Part shown: positions 43,507 through 50,828 of the stretch, in pieces
How the letters are laid out: the number at the start of each line of letters is the position of its first letter
Numbering within the stretch: the stretch's first letter is position 1
DNA from: Paracoccaceae bacterium
Lineage (GTDB): Bacteria; Pseudomonadota; Alphaproteobacteria; Rhodobacterales; Rhodobacteraceae
Length of the DNA: 50,828 nt
Direction: 5' to 3'
NCBI GenBank assembly: GCA_902631295.1
Contig: CACOXV010000013.1
Span: 1-50,828 of the forward strand
Program-made: the position numbers and the translations under genes
Notes under the pieces: model-generated
What the model was told of the DNA's origin: nothing
Seen by the model: the letters and a program-made list of their open reading frames with translations, nothing else
Databases searched by the model: none

Positions 43507-44115
43507 TTGAGTATTCTTTTTATAACTTTTTATCTTTTTTCAATAAGCGCAATTGCTGGTGGACTGATGACGGTCATCAGCCGAAATCCAGTACATTCAG
43601 TTTTATGGCTTATACTGGCTTTTCTTTCGTCTGCTGGGTTATTTGTTCTACTTGGTGCAGAATTTTTGGCTATGCTTCTGATTATTGTTTATGTTGGAGC
43701 TGTTGCTGTCTTATTTCTTTTTGTAGTTATGATGCTTGACGTTGATTTTTCCACCTTAAAAGCAGAAATGGCGGGTTATCTCCCCATTGCTTTGCTAATA
43801 GGTGTGGTTTTGGTAATGCAGCTAGGTATGGCATTTGGAGTTTGGTCTTTTGCAGAGACTGCTCTAGGTGCTCGCGAGGTTCTCGCAGACTCTGAACATC
43901 ATAACACAAAGGAACTTGGCCTGATTTTGTACGATAGATATTTTGTTTTATTCCAGCTGTCTGGACTAATACTATTAGTAGCAATGATTGGAGCGATCGT
44001 TCTTACATTACGCCATCGTAAAAATGTAAAAAGACAGAATATTTTATCTCAAATATATCGAGACCCTGAAAAATCAGTTGAAATTAGAGATGTAAAACCT
44101 GGGCAAGGTTTGTGA
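43507..44115 (+). CDS. nuoJ: NADH-quinone oxidoreductase subunit J
   Basis: Membrane subunit in the E-channel region of complex I, 202 residues with five membrane helices. The signature [20 protein letters not shown] is followed by [20 protein letters not shown], which contains the conserved Glu. I prefer the TTG at 43507, which gives [14 protein letters not shown] right at the first helix and has AAGGAA nine bases upstream. A TTG eight codons earlier is open but would add a basic tail. The C-terminus is a charged cytoplasmic tail. nuoK follows after 33 bases. Confidence 0.93.
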   Translation: MSILFITFYLFSISAIAGGLMTVISRNPVHSVLWLILAFLSSAGLFVLLGAEFLAMLLIIVYVGAVAVLFLFVVMMLDVDFSTLKAEMAGYLPIALLIGVVLVMQLGMAFGVWSFAETALGAREVLADSEHHNTKELGLILYDRYFVLFQLSGLILLVAMIGAIVLTLRHRKNVKRQNILSQIYRDPEKSVEIRDVKPGQGL

Positions 44116-44148
44116 ACAGACCACGATTAAGATAAGGGATAAAATAAT

Positions 44149-44454
44149 ATGATAGGCATAGAGCATTATCTTACCACCGCTTCAATACTTTTCGTTATCG
44201 GGATCTTTGGGCTTTTTCTTAACCGAAAAAACGTTATAATTCTTTTAATGTCTATTGAGCTAATGTTATTAGCTGTAAATATCAATCTGGTGGCATTTTC
44301 TAGCTTCCTTGGGGATTTGGCCGGGCAAGTTTTTACTCTGTTTATTCTTACTGTTGCAGCCGCAGAGGCTGCGATTGGTCTTGCTATAATAGTGAGTTTT
44401 TTCCGTAACCGTGGAACGATTGCGGTTGAAGACGTAAATATGATGAAGGGCTAA
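44149..44454 (+). CDS. nuoK: NADH-quinone oxidoreductase subunit K
   Basis: Small membrane subunit related to MrpC, with three helices in 101 residues. The two conserved membrane glutamates needed for proton coupling are visible in [10 protein letters not shown] (about 35-44) and in [11 protein letters not shown] (about 69-79). The length is that of the family. It is followed by nuoL after five bases. Confidence 0.96.
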   Translation: MIGIEHYLTTASILFVIGIFGLFLNRKNVIILLMSIELMLLAVNINLVAFSSFLGDLAGQVFTLFILTVAAAEAAIGLAIIVSFFRNRGTIAVEDVNMMKG

Positions 44455-44459
44455 CCTCA

Positions 44460-46580
44460 ATGGAATTGTTTGTCATTTTTTCCCCCCTACTTGGGGCTAT
44501 TTTAGCGGGTTTTGGATGGAAAATTATTGGTGAAAAAGTAGCTCTTATTTTGACTACCTCATCGCTTTTCTTGGCATGTTTTATCAGTTGGTTTCTTTTT
44601 CTAGATTTTGATGGCGAACTAAGAATAGTACAAATTTTTAAATGGATGAGTTCGGGCTCTCTTGAAGCTCATTGGGCTATTCGCTTTGATCGTCTAACCG
44701 CAATCATGTTGGTCGTAGTAACTACTGTTTCCGCATTAGTCCATTTGTATAGCTTTGGATACATGGATCACGATCCCAACTGGACTGGTCATGAAACTTA
44801 TAAACCTCGCTTTTTTGCATATTTATCGTTCTTTACATTTGCAATGTTAATGTTGGTGACTTCGGATAATTTATTACAAATGTTTTTCGGATGGGAAGGT
44901 GTTGGTGTAGCTTCCTATTTGCTCATCGGCTTCTACTATAAAAAACCCACTGCTAACGCTGCGGCAATAAAAGCGTTTGTAGTAAATAGAGTCGGTGATT
45001 TTGGGTTTGCACTAGGTATCTTTGGAATTTTTTATTTAAGTGGCAGCATTCAGTTTTCTCATGTTTTTGCATCAGCGCAAGGCCTTGCCGATAAAGAAAT
45101 AGTTTTCTTATGGACTGAATGGAATGCTGCCAATTTAATAGCATTTCTTTTATTTGTTGGGGCTATGGGTAAATCTGCTCAACTCTTTCTTCATACTTGG
45201 CTCCCAGACGCAATGGAAGGACCAACTCCCGTTTCAGCACTAATCCACGCTGCTACGATGGTGACGGCGGGTGTCTTCCTTGTGTGCCGTATGTCGCCAC
45301 TTATGGAATTTGCACCCAACGCAATGGCCTTTATAACGTTCATAGGTGCTACTACAGCTTTTTTTGCCGCTACTATCGGTCTGGTACAGAACGATATCAA
45401 AAGAGTTATTGCATATTCGACCTGCTCACAACTTGGATATATGTTTGTTGCCGCTGGTTCTGGTGTATATTCCGCGGCAATGTTTCATTTATTCACACAT
45501 GCCTTTTTTAAGGCGCTTTTGTTTCTCGGAGCAGGGTCGGTTATACATGCCATGCATCACGAGCAAGATATGAGAAAATATGGTGGTCTAAGTAAAAAAA
45601 TCCCCTACACCTTTGGCGCTATGATGATTGGGACATTAGCAATAACCGGAGTTGGTATTCCTCTGACCCATTTTGGTTTCGCCGGTTTCTTGTCAAAAGA
45701 CGCCATAATCGAAAGTGCTTACGCCGCCTCTATAGGTGGTTACTCTTTTTGGATGTTAGTTATATCAGCTTTGTGTACATCTTTTTACAGTTGGAGGCTC
45801 ATTTTTATGACCTTTTATGGTAATCCCCGAGGAGATATACATACTTACGATTCAGCTCATGAAAGTCCCAAAATAATGCTCGTGCCATTGGCCATTTTAT
45901 CTTTGGGTGCAATATTTTCAGGAATGATTTGGTATAAAAGTTTCTTTGGCGATCACTATAGTGTAAATAAATTTTTTGGCATTGAGTCAGAAGTATCTCA
46001 TTCAGACTATAAAAGCGATGAAGATCATAACAAATCTGGCGTGGCACTTGAAAATTCATCAAGTGATATTTCAAGTGTGGAGCTTAATGATAATGCTAAA
46101 ACATCGATCACTTACTCGTCTAATCACACACCATCAGGTGCTATTTACATGGCTCCTGACAACCACATTTTAGATGAAGCACATCATGTTCCTAAATGGG
46201 TTAAATTAAGTCCTTTTGTGGCCATGTTGGTCGGACTTTTACTTGCCTATACCTTTTACATTTGGCGTAAAGATCTGCCAAGGAAATTAGCTGATAATCA
46301 AAGGTACTTATATCTATTCTTACTCAACAAGTGGTATTTTGATGAGATTTATGATTTACTTTTTGTTCGATCTGCAAAGTCTCTTGGCCGCCTTTTTTGG
46401 AAAAAGGGTGATGGTCAAGTGATCGATGGATTTATAAACAATCTTTCAATGGTATTTATTCCATTACTCACGAAGTTAGCTGGCCGCGCTCAGTCGGGAT
46501 ATATTTTTACTTATGCGTTCGCAATGGTTCTTGGAATAGTTATTCTTATAACGTGGATGACACTGGGAGCAGGTAGCTAA
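44460..46580 (+). CDS. nuoL: NADH-quinone oxidoreductase subunit L
   Basis: Antiporter-like proton-pumping subunit at the tip of the membrane arm, 706 residues. The membrane core includes [19 protein letters not shown] with the key Glu (about 143), the [33 protein letters not shown] block with the pumping Lys, and the long lateral helix near the C-terminus. Between the core and the last helices is a hydrophilic Ser/Asp/His-rich loop (about 508-580), longer than in E. coli and apparently poorly conserved, ending in [21 protein letters not shown]. It is followed by nuoM after one base. Confidence 0.97.
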   Translation: MELFVIFSPLLGAILAGFGWKIIGEKVALILTTSSLFLACFISWFLFLDFDGELRIVQIFKWMSSGSLEAHWAIRFDRLTAIMLVVVTTVSALVHLYSFGYMDHDPNWTGHETYKPRFFAYLSFFTFAMLMLVTSDNLLQMFFGWEGVGVASYLLIGFYYKKPTANAAAIKAFVVNRVGDFGFALGIFGIFYLSGSIQFSHVFASAQGLADKEIVFLWTEWNAANLIAFLLFVGAMGKSAQLFLHTWLPDAMEGPTPVSALIHAATMVTAGVFLVCRMSPLMEFAPNAMAFITFIGATTAFFAATIGLVQNDIKRVIAYSTCSQLGYMFVAAGSGVYSAAMFHLFTHAFFKALLFLGAGSVIHAMHHEQDMRKYGGLSKKIPYTFGAMMIGTLAITGVGIPLTHFGFAGFLSKDAIIESAYAASIGGYSFWMLVISALCTSFYSWRLIFMTFYGNPRGDIHTYDSAHESPKIMLVPLAILSLGAIFSGMIWYKSFFGDHYSVNKFFGIESEVSHSDYKSDEDHNKSGVALENSSSDISSVELNDNAKTSITYSSNHTPSGAIYMAPDNHILDEAHHVPKWVKLSPFVAMLVGLLLAYTFYIWRKDLPRKLADNQRYLYLFLLNKWYFDEIYDLLFVRSAKSLGRLFWKKGDGQVIDGFINNLSMVFIPLLTKLAGRAQSGYIFTYAFAMVLGIVILITWMTLGAGS

Positions 46581-46581
46581 T

Positions 46582-48132
46582 ATGGATTATTTTTTACTAT
46601 CCATAGTGACCTTCATACCTGCCATATCGGCACTTATTTTGCTATTGGTGGCGAGAGGTAATGATCATGCTGCCGCTTTAGTGGCGAAGAGGTTTGCTCT
46701 TTTTGCAACTAGTGTAACTTTCTTTGTTTCTTTGTTTATTGTTGCGCAATTCGACCCTGAAAATACTAGTTTTCAAATGGTTGAAGAGACTGATTGGATA
46801 ATGGGTTTTAAATATAAATTGGGCGTTGATGGAATAAGTATCCTCTTTGTTATGCTTACAACTTTTATGATGCCACTTGTTATATGGGCGAGTTGGGGTG
46901 TCGAAGCTCGTGTTAAAGAATACATGATTTCTTTTTTATTGCTCGAAACACTCATGTTAGGTGTTTTTATGGCATTAGATTTAGTGCTGTTCTATCTATT
47001 CTTCGAGGCTGGCCTTATTCCAATGTTTTTAATAATTGGTATTTGGGGTGGGGCTAACCGAGTTTATGCGTCGTTTAAGTTTTTTCTTTATACCCTTTTA
47101 GGATCAGTTCTAATGCTTATAGCGATGGTCGTGATGTATGCTGACTCGGGAACAACGGATATTCAAGCTTTAATGTCGCACCAGTTCTCTTATAATAATT
47201 TTGGTCTGTTTGGTTTCCAGATTTTAGGTGGGCTTCAAACCCTTTTATTCCTAGCTTTTTTTGCAAGTTTTGCTGTTAAGATGCCCATGTGGCCCGTACA
47301 TACATGGTTGCCAGATGCCCACGTCCAAGCGCCCACCGCCGGATCAGTGGTGCTGGCAGCTATATTACTGAAGATGGGTGGATATGGCTTTTTAAGATTT
47401 AGCCTACCCATGTTTCCTGTTGGCTCTTATATAATGACTGATCTCGTTCTTTGGTTGTCAGTGATTGCTATTGTTTACACGTCGCTAGTTGCTTTGGTTC
47501 AGAGTGATATGAAGAAATTAATTGCTTACTCTTCCGTTGCTCATATGGGGTACGTGACTATTGGAATTTTTGCTGCCAATCAACAGGGTATTGATGGTGC
47601 TATTTTCCAAATGCTCAGTCATGGATTTATTTCTGGAGCACTGTTTCTTTGTGTTGGTGTCATTTATGATAGGATGCATACACGTGAAATAGACGCGTAT
47701 GGGGGCTTAGTGAATAGAATGCCCGCTTACGCACTAATTTTCATGTTTTTCACAATGGCAAATGTTGGCCTGCCCGGGACCTCAGGGTTCGTGGGGGAGT
47801 TCCTTACGTTAGTAGGTATATTTAAAGTAAATACGTGGATTGCTTTACTTGCTACATCGGGTGTTGTGTTGTCAGCGGCATATGCTCTTTGGTTATATCG
47901 TCGTGTAATGATGGGAGATCTAATTAAGGAAGCCTTGCGCACAATTCAGGATATGTCCTTAAGAGAGAGAGCAGTTTTTGCACCTCTTATTGGAATGACT
48001 TTGTTATTGGGCGTGTATCCTGTGCTTGTTCTTGACTTGATCGGTCCCTCAGTACAAACCTTGGTGGAAAATTACAATTCGGCTCTTTCTATCGCTGGCA
48101 TAAATGGCGATGCAATTATTGCATCACATTAA
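46582..48132 (+). CDS. nuoM: NADH-quinone oxidoreductase subunit M
   Basis: Second antiporter-like proton-pumping subunit of complex I, 516 residues and about 14 helices. The signatures are [20 protein letters not shown] with the essential Glu (about 139), and [20 protein letters not shown] with the pumping Lys, followed by [15 protein letters not shown]. The length is normal, with a short unconserved hydrophilic C-terminal tail. It lies one base after nuoL, and nuoN follows after 15 bases. Confidence 0.97.
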   Translation: MDYFLLSIVTFIPAISALILLLVARGNDHAAALVAKRFALFATSVTFFVSLFIVAQFDPENTSFQMVEETDWIMGFKYKLGVDGISILFVMLTTFMMPLVIWASWGVEARVKEYMISFLLLETLMLGVFMALDLVLFYLFFEAGLIPMFLIIGIWGGANRVYASFKFFLYTLLGSVLMLIAMVVMYADSGTTDIQALMSHQFSYNNFGLFGFQILGGLQTLLFLAFFASFAVKMPMWPVHTWLPDAHVQAPTAGSVVLAAILLKMGGYGFLRFSLPMFPVGSYIMTDLVLWLSVIAIVYTSLVALVQSDMKKLIAYSSVAHMGYVTIGIFAANQQGIDGAIFQMLSHGFISGALFLCVGVIYDRMHTREIDAYGGLVNRMPAYALIFMFFTMANVGLPGTSGFVGEFLTLVGIFKVNTWIALLATSGVVLSAAYALWLYRRVMMGDLIKEALRTIQDMSLRERAVFAPLIGMTLLLGVYPVLVLDLIGPSVQTLVENYNSALSIAGINGDAIIASH

Positions 48133-48147
48133 CGGAGCAAACTTAAC

Positions 48148-49590
48148 ATGTTCTATAATGATTTAAATCTAATTTTGCCTGAAATAGTTTTGTCTGTTTT
48201 CGCCATGCTTATTTTACTAATTGGTGTTTATCGAGGTCAGGATAAAAAAACTGCAATCTTAACCTTTTCAACTGCAGGACTAATGTTCGCCATCGGAGTA
48301 TGGATGATAATAGATAGTTCACCTAGTGAGACTGCTTTTAATAATATGTTTATTAGTGACGCATTTTCCAGATATGCAAAGGCACTTATTTTACTTTCTT
48401 CAGCTGCTGTTCTCGTTATGAGTTTAGGATACATGCTTCGGCATAATTTAGGACGTTTTGAATATCCTATTTTAATTATTTTTTCGGTCGTTGGAATGAT
48501 GTTTATGGTTTCGGCTAATGATCTTATGGTGCTGTATTTAGGTTTAGAATTGCAGTCTTTGGCTCTTTATGTAGTTACTTCAATGAGGCGTGAGAGCCTC
48601 AAATCTACAGAAGCTGGTATGAAATATTTTGTACTAGGGGCATTATCGTCCGGCTTATTGCTGTACGGGGCTTCTCTAATATATGGATATTCAGGATCAA
48701 CAAACTTTCAATCTATTATTGCTTCATTGGATAGTGGCAGCGTAAGCCTTGGTCTCATGTTTGGAATGATATTATTAGTTGCAGGGCTTGCTTTTAAAAT
48801 TTCGGCAGTACCATTTCATATGTGGACACCGGATGTTTATGAGGGTTCCCCGACTCCAATTACTGCTTTTTTATCAACCGCTCCCAAAATCGCTGCAATG
48901 GCACTTTTTGCACGAGTTGTATGCGATGCCTTTTATGTTTTGATTTATGACTGGCAGCAAGTTGTTGCCATTATGTCTGTCCTCTCAATGTTTGTTGGGG
49001 CAATTGCTGCAATTGGACAAACAAACATTAAGCGTTTGATGGCTTACTCGTCTATTGCTCATATGGGATACGCTCTGATCGGACTTGCCTCAGGTACTGT
49101 TTTAGGTCTTCAAGCAATGTTAGTTTATATGGCGATATATGTAGTTATGAATATTGGCACCTTCGCTTTTATAATGTCTATGGAAAGGGATGGGCAGCCG
49201 GTAACCGATATTGGGTCTTTGACCCAATTAGGAGTAAATCAGCCTGGTAGGGCGTTAGCTATGCTGGTGCTCCTTTTTAGCCTTGCTGGTGTGCCTCCGC
49301 TTGTGGGTTTTTTTGGAAAGCTGTATGTTTTGCGTGCAGCTTATGATGCAGGTTTGATTTGGTTAGCTGTTATGGGCGTATTAGCTTCTGTGATTGGAGC
49401 TTACTACTATCTGCGACTTGTATATTTGATGTACTTTGGCGAGAAGCAAGATGCGTCTTTAGATGTTGTAAAGTCGCCAGTATTGTCAGGCTTTGCCGCA
49501 ACAACTGCAGTTGTAATGGTTGTTGGAATTATAAATCTTTTTGGAATAGAGTCTGCAGCGAATTTAGCGGCTAATTCTTTGGTAAATTAG
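48148..49590 (+). CDS. nuoN: NADH-quinone oxidoreductase subunit N
   Basis: Third antiporter-like subunit, 480 residues and about 14 helices. The core motif VLYLGLELQSLALYVVTSMR holds the conserved Glu (about 133). The pumping Lys region is AGLAFKISAVPFHMWTPDVYEGSPTPITAFLST (about 212-244), followed by NIKRLMAYSSIAHMGYALIG. This is the last gene of the nuo operon; no terminator was found after it, and birA follows almost directly, so read-through is likely. Confidence 0.97.
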   Translation: MFYNDLNLILPEIVLSVFAMLILLIGVYRGQDKKTAILTFSTAGLMFAIGVWMIIDSSPSETAFNNMFISDAFSRYAKALILLSSAAVLVMSLGYMLRHNLGRFEYPILIIFSVVGMMFMVSANDLMVLYLGLELQSLALYVVTSMRRESLKSTEAGMKYFVLGALSSGLLLYGASLIYGYSGSTNFQSIIASLDSGSVSLGLMFGMILLVAGLAFKISAVPFHMWTPDVYEGSPTPITAFLSTAPKIAAMALFARVVCDAFYVLIYDWQQVVAIMSVLSMFVGAIAAIGQTNIKRLMAYSSIAHMGYALIGLASGTVLGLQAMLVYMAIYVVMNIGTFAFIMSMERDGQPVTDIGSLTQLGVNQPGRALAMLVLLFSLAGVPPLVGFFGKLYVLRAAYDAGLIWLAVMGVLASVIGAYYYLRLVYLMYFGEKQDASLDVVKSPVLSGFAATTAVVMVVGIINLFGIESAANLAANSLVN

Positions 49591-49619
49591 GTATAAAAAT
49601 TTCTTACGAAATAATAGTA

Positions 49620-50336
49620 TTGGATAAAATTGATAGTACGATGTTGGAGGCTCGTAGGCGTATTACGAGTGTGTCTAATAAATTATGGGTATTCGCTCAC
49701 ATTCAAACTGATGGTAAAGGGCGGAGGGGAAGGGTGTGGATTGACCCTGTAGGAAACTTTGCAAGTACATGTGTCTTTTTCCCGACGACAACTATAGATA
49801 AATTTGCTTTGAGCTCCTTTACGGCTGCTTTATCATTGTATGACAGTTTGGATTACTTTAGCCAGAGTAAAGCTAATATATCGATAAAATGGCCGAATGA
49901 TATATTGTTGAATGGAAAAAAGGTTGCGGGAATACTTTTGGAAACGATAGCTGTCGGTCAAAATAAAGTTGCCCTATCGATCGGTTTTGGGGTCAATTTA
50001 CTATCATATCCTGAGACTTCAGAGCTGGAAGAAAGTGCCTTCAGTCCTACATCGTTTATAGCAGAGACTGGGGTAACGTTAGACCCTATTGATTTGTTAA
50101 AAAACCTTGCGCTTAATTTTTCAAATTATGAGGGGACTTTAAAAGCAAAGGGATTTTCTGAATTAAGGAATATTTTGATAAGCCATACTCACAAGCTGGG
50201 TGACCAAATTGTCGTAAAGACAACAAATGAGACATTTAATGGGCGGTTTCTTGATATTAATTTGGATGGACATTTGATTTTGAAAACAGGGCGGACTACA
50301 CGGTCCATAGCGGCGGCGGATGTTTATTTTGAATAG
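49620..50336 (+). CDS. birA: Biotin-[acetyl-CoA carboxylase] ligase
   Basis: Attaches biotin to the biotin carrier domain of acetyl-CoA carboxylase and related enzymes. The 238-residue product has the catalytic domain (DGKGRRGRVWIDPVGNFASTC, about 31-51, where GRRGR contacts biotinyl-AMP, and SIKWPNDILLNGKKVAGILLE, about 86-106). A small C-terminal domain follows. It lacks the N-terminal repressor domain of E. coli BirA. The TTG at 49620 cuts into the first strand, and the frame is open upstream through KISYEIIV to the nuoN stop without ATG, GTG or TTG. A rarer start such as ATT at 49599 with AGG before it is therefore possible. coaX follows after 11 bases. Confidence 0.9.
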   Translation: MDKIDSTMLEARRRITSVSNKLWVFAHIQTDGKGRRGRVWIDPVGNFASTCVFFPTTTIDKFALSSFTAALSLYDSLDYFSQSKANISIKWPNDILLNGKKVAGILLETIAVGQNKVALSIGFGVNLLSYPETSELEESAFSPTSFIAETGVTLDPIDLLKNLALNFSNYEGTLKAKGFSELRNILISHTHKLGDQIVVKTTNETFNGRFLDINLDGHLILKTGRTTRSIAAADVYFE

Positions 50337-50347
50337 AAAGGCTTTGG

Positions 50348-50828
50348 ATGCTTTTAGCAATTGATTGTGGAAATACGAATACGGTTTTTTCTATTTGGGA
50401 CGGTAATGAATTTCTCGCCACATGGAGAACTGCGACTGATCATCAAAGGACAGCTGACCAGTATTATGTTTGGCTCTCATCTTTAATAAAATTGAATAAA
50501 ATTAAGGTCAGTATTAGCGATGTTATAATTTCATCCACTGTTCCTCGAGTAGTTTTTAATTTAAGAGTACTTGCTGACCGTTACTTTGGGACTAGGGCAA
50601 TGGTAGTGGGTAGGCCAGAGTGTAAGCTTCCGCTCAATGTTCGGGTTGATAGCGGAACAGGTGTAGGGCCAGATAGATTAGTCAACTCTGTTGCTGGATA
50701 TGATTTATTTGGTGGAAATTTGATTATAATTGATTTTGGTACTGCTACAACATTTGATGTGGTAGATAATGATGGGGCTTATATCGGCGGAGTAATAGCT
50801 CCAGGTGTAAATTTGTCATTAGAGGCTC
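50348..50828 (+). CDS. coaX: Type III pantothenate kinase (3' end outside window)
   Basis: Phosphorylates pantothenate in the first step of coenzyme A synthesis. The 160 visible residues open LLAIDCGNTNTVFSIWDG, the phosphate-binding motif of the ASKHA fold. GTGVGPDRLVNSVAGY (about 106-121), the second phosphate motif IDFGTATTFDVV and the GGVIAPGV segment follow. Type III is recognised by these motifs, as types I and II are unrelated in sequence. AAAGG lies just upstream of the ATG. It is 11 bases downstream of birA, and the gene runs beyond the window without a stop. Confidence 0.95.
   Translation, partial: MLLAIDCGNTNTVFSIWDGNEFLATWRTATDHQRTADQYYVWLSSLIKLNKIKVSISDVIISSTVPRVVFNLRVLADRYFGTRAMVVGRPECKLPLNVRVDSGTGVGPDRLVNSVAGYDLFGGNLIIIDFGTATTFDVVDNDGAYIGGVIAPGVNLSLEA

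Noticed and set aside
45197-45511. Long overlapping frames within nuoL and other nuo genes
   Set aside because: Shadow frames of strongly conserved membrane-protein genes, with Cys/Tyr-rich products and no independent start signals.
1-50828. CRISPR array, insertion sequence, prophage, integron or toxin-antitoxin pair
   Set aside because: No spaced direct repeats, transposase, integrase or phage genes, or paired small toxin genes were found on either strand.

Overview
The window is a gene-dense stretch of chromosome that looks like a low-GC (roughly 40% by eye) marine member of the Rhodobacterales (Alphaproteobacteria). The grounds are gene content and order. The yceD-rpmF-plsX-fabH-ihfA-merR-tRNA-Pro block, the argS-SPOR-scpA-scpB block, the two-domain dCTP deaminase, the one-cysteine DksA and the nuo operon with a DUF5337-type gene and a small lipoprotein gene are all arrangements I associate with roseobacter-type genomes. 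Spacing is tight, several genes overlap by 1 to 4 bases, and no interval above 300 bases lacks a gene or pseudogene. I see no insertion sequence, prophage, CRISPR array or other clear mobile element.

Layout. 1-8.5 kb: 3' part of pgi; an M48 membrane protease; a MoxR ATPase / tiny membrane protein / VWA protein cluster; dksA; an FAD monooxygenase; exonuclease III; the iron-sulfur carrier erpA; a dGTPase-like gene. 8.5-12.9 kb: argS, a SPOR-domain protein and the SMC partner genes scpA-scpB, with the usual nagZ missing. 12.9-18.2 kb, all minus: dCTP deaminase, tRNA-Pro(GGG), a MerR regulator, ihfA, fabH, plsX, rpmF and a DUF177 gene. 18.3-21.4 kb: bamE, a decayed olsB-like N-acyltransferase with one nonsense codon and three frameshifts, and an ABC-F ATPase. 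21.4-31.2 kb, all minus: an AbrB-type membrane protein, a small unknown gene overlapping a Rieske oxygenase, ilvN-ilvB, rpsF-rpsR-rplI with a terminator, and glmU-glmS. 31.3-33.7 kb: gph, a DegT-type aminotransferase and an unknown small membrane protein. 34.0-49.6 kb: all 14 nuo genes of respiratory complex I with accessory small genes between them. 49.6 kb to the end: birA and the 5' part of coaX.

How the genes work together. Most of the window is core metabolism: acyl-chain initiation and phospholipid precursor supply (fabH, plsX), UDP-GlcNAc supply (glmS, glmU), branched-chain amino acid synthesis (ilvB, ilvN), translation (argS, rpsF, rpsR, rplI, rpmF, tRNA-Pro), chromosome organisation (scpA, scpB, ihfA), outer-membrane assembly (bamE) and aerobic energy conservation (nuoA-N). 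The most informative irregularities are the broken olsB-like gene, the missing nagZ, and very small genes in or beside conserved operons: 54 codons between moxR and the VWA gene, and 47 codons overlapping the end of nuoI. I found no convincing sign of a wholly new multi-gene system. The candidates for undescribed biology are those small conserved-context proteins and three leader hairpins (before the SPOR gene, rpmF and nuoA).
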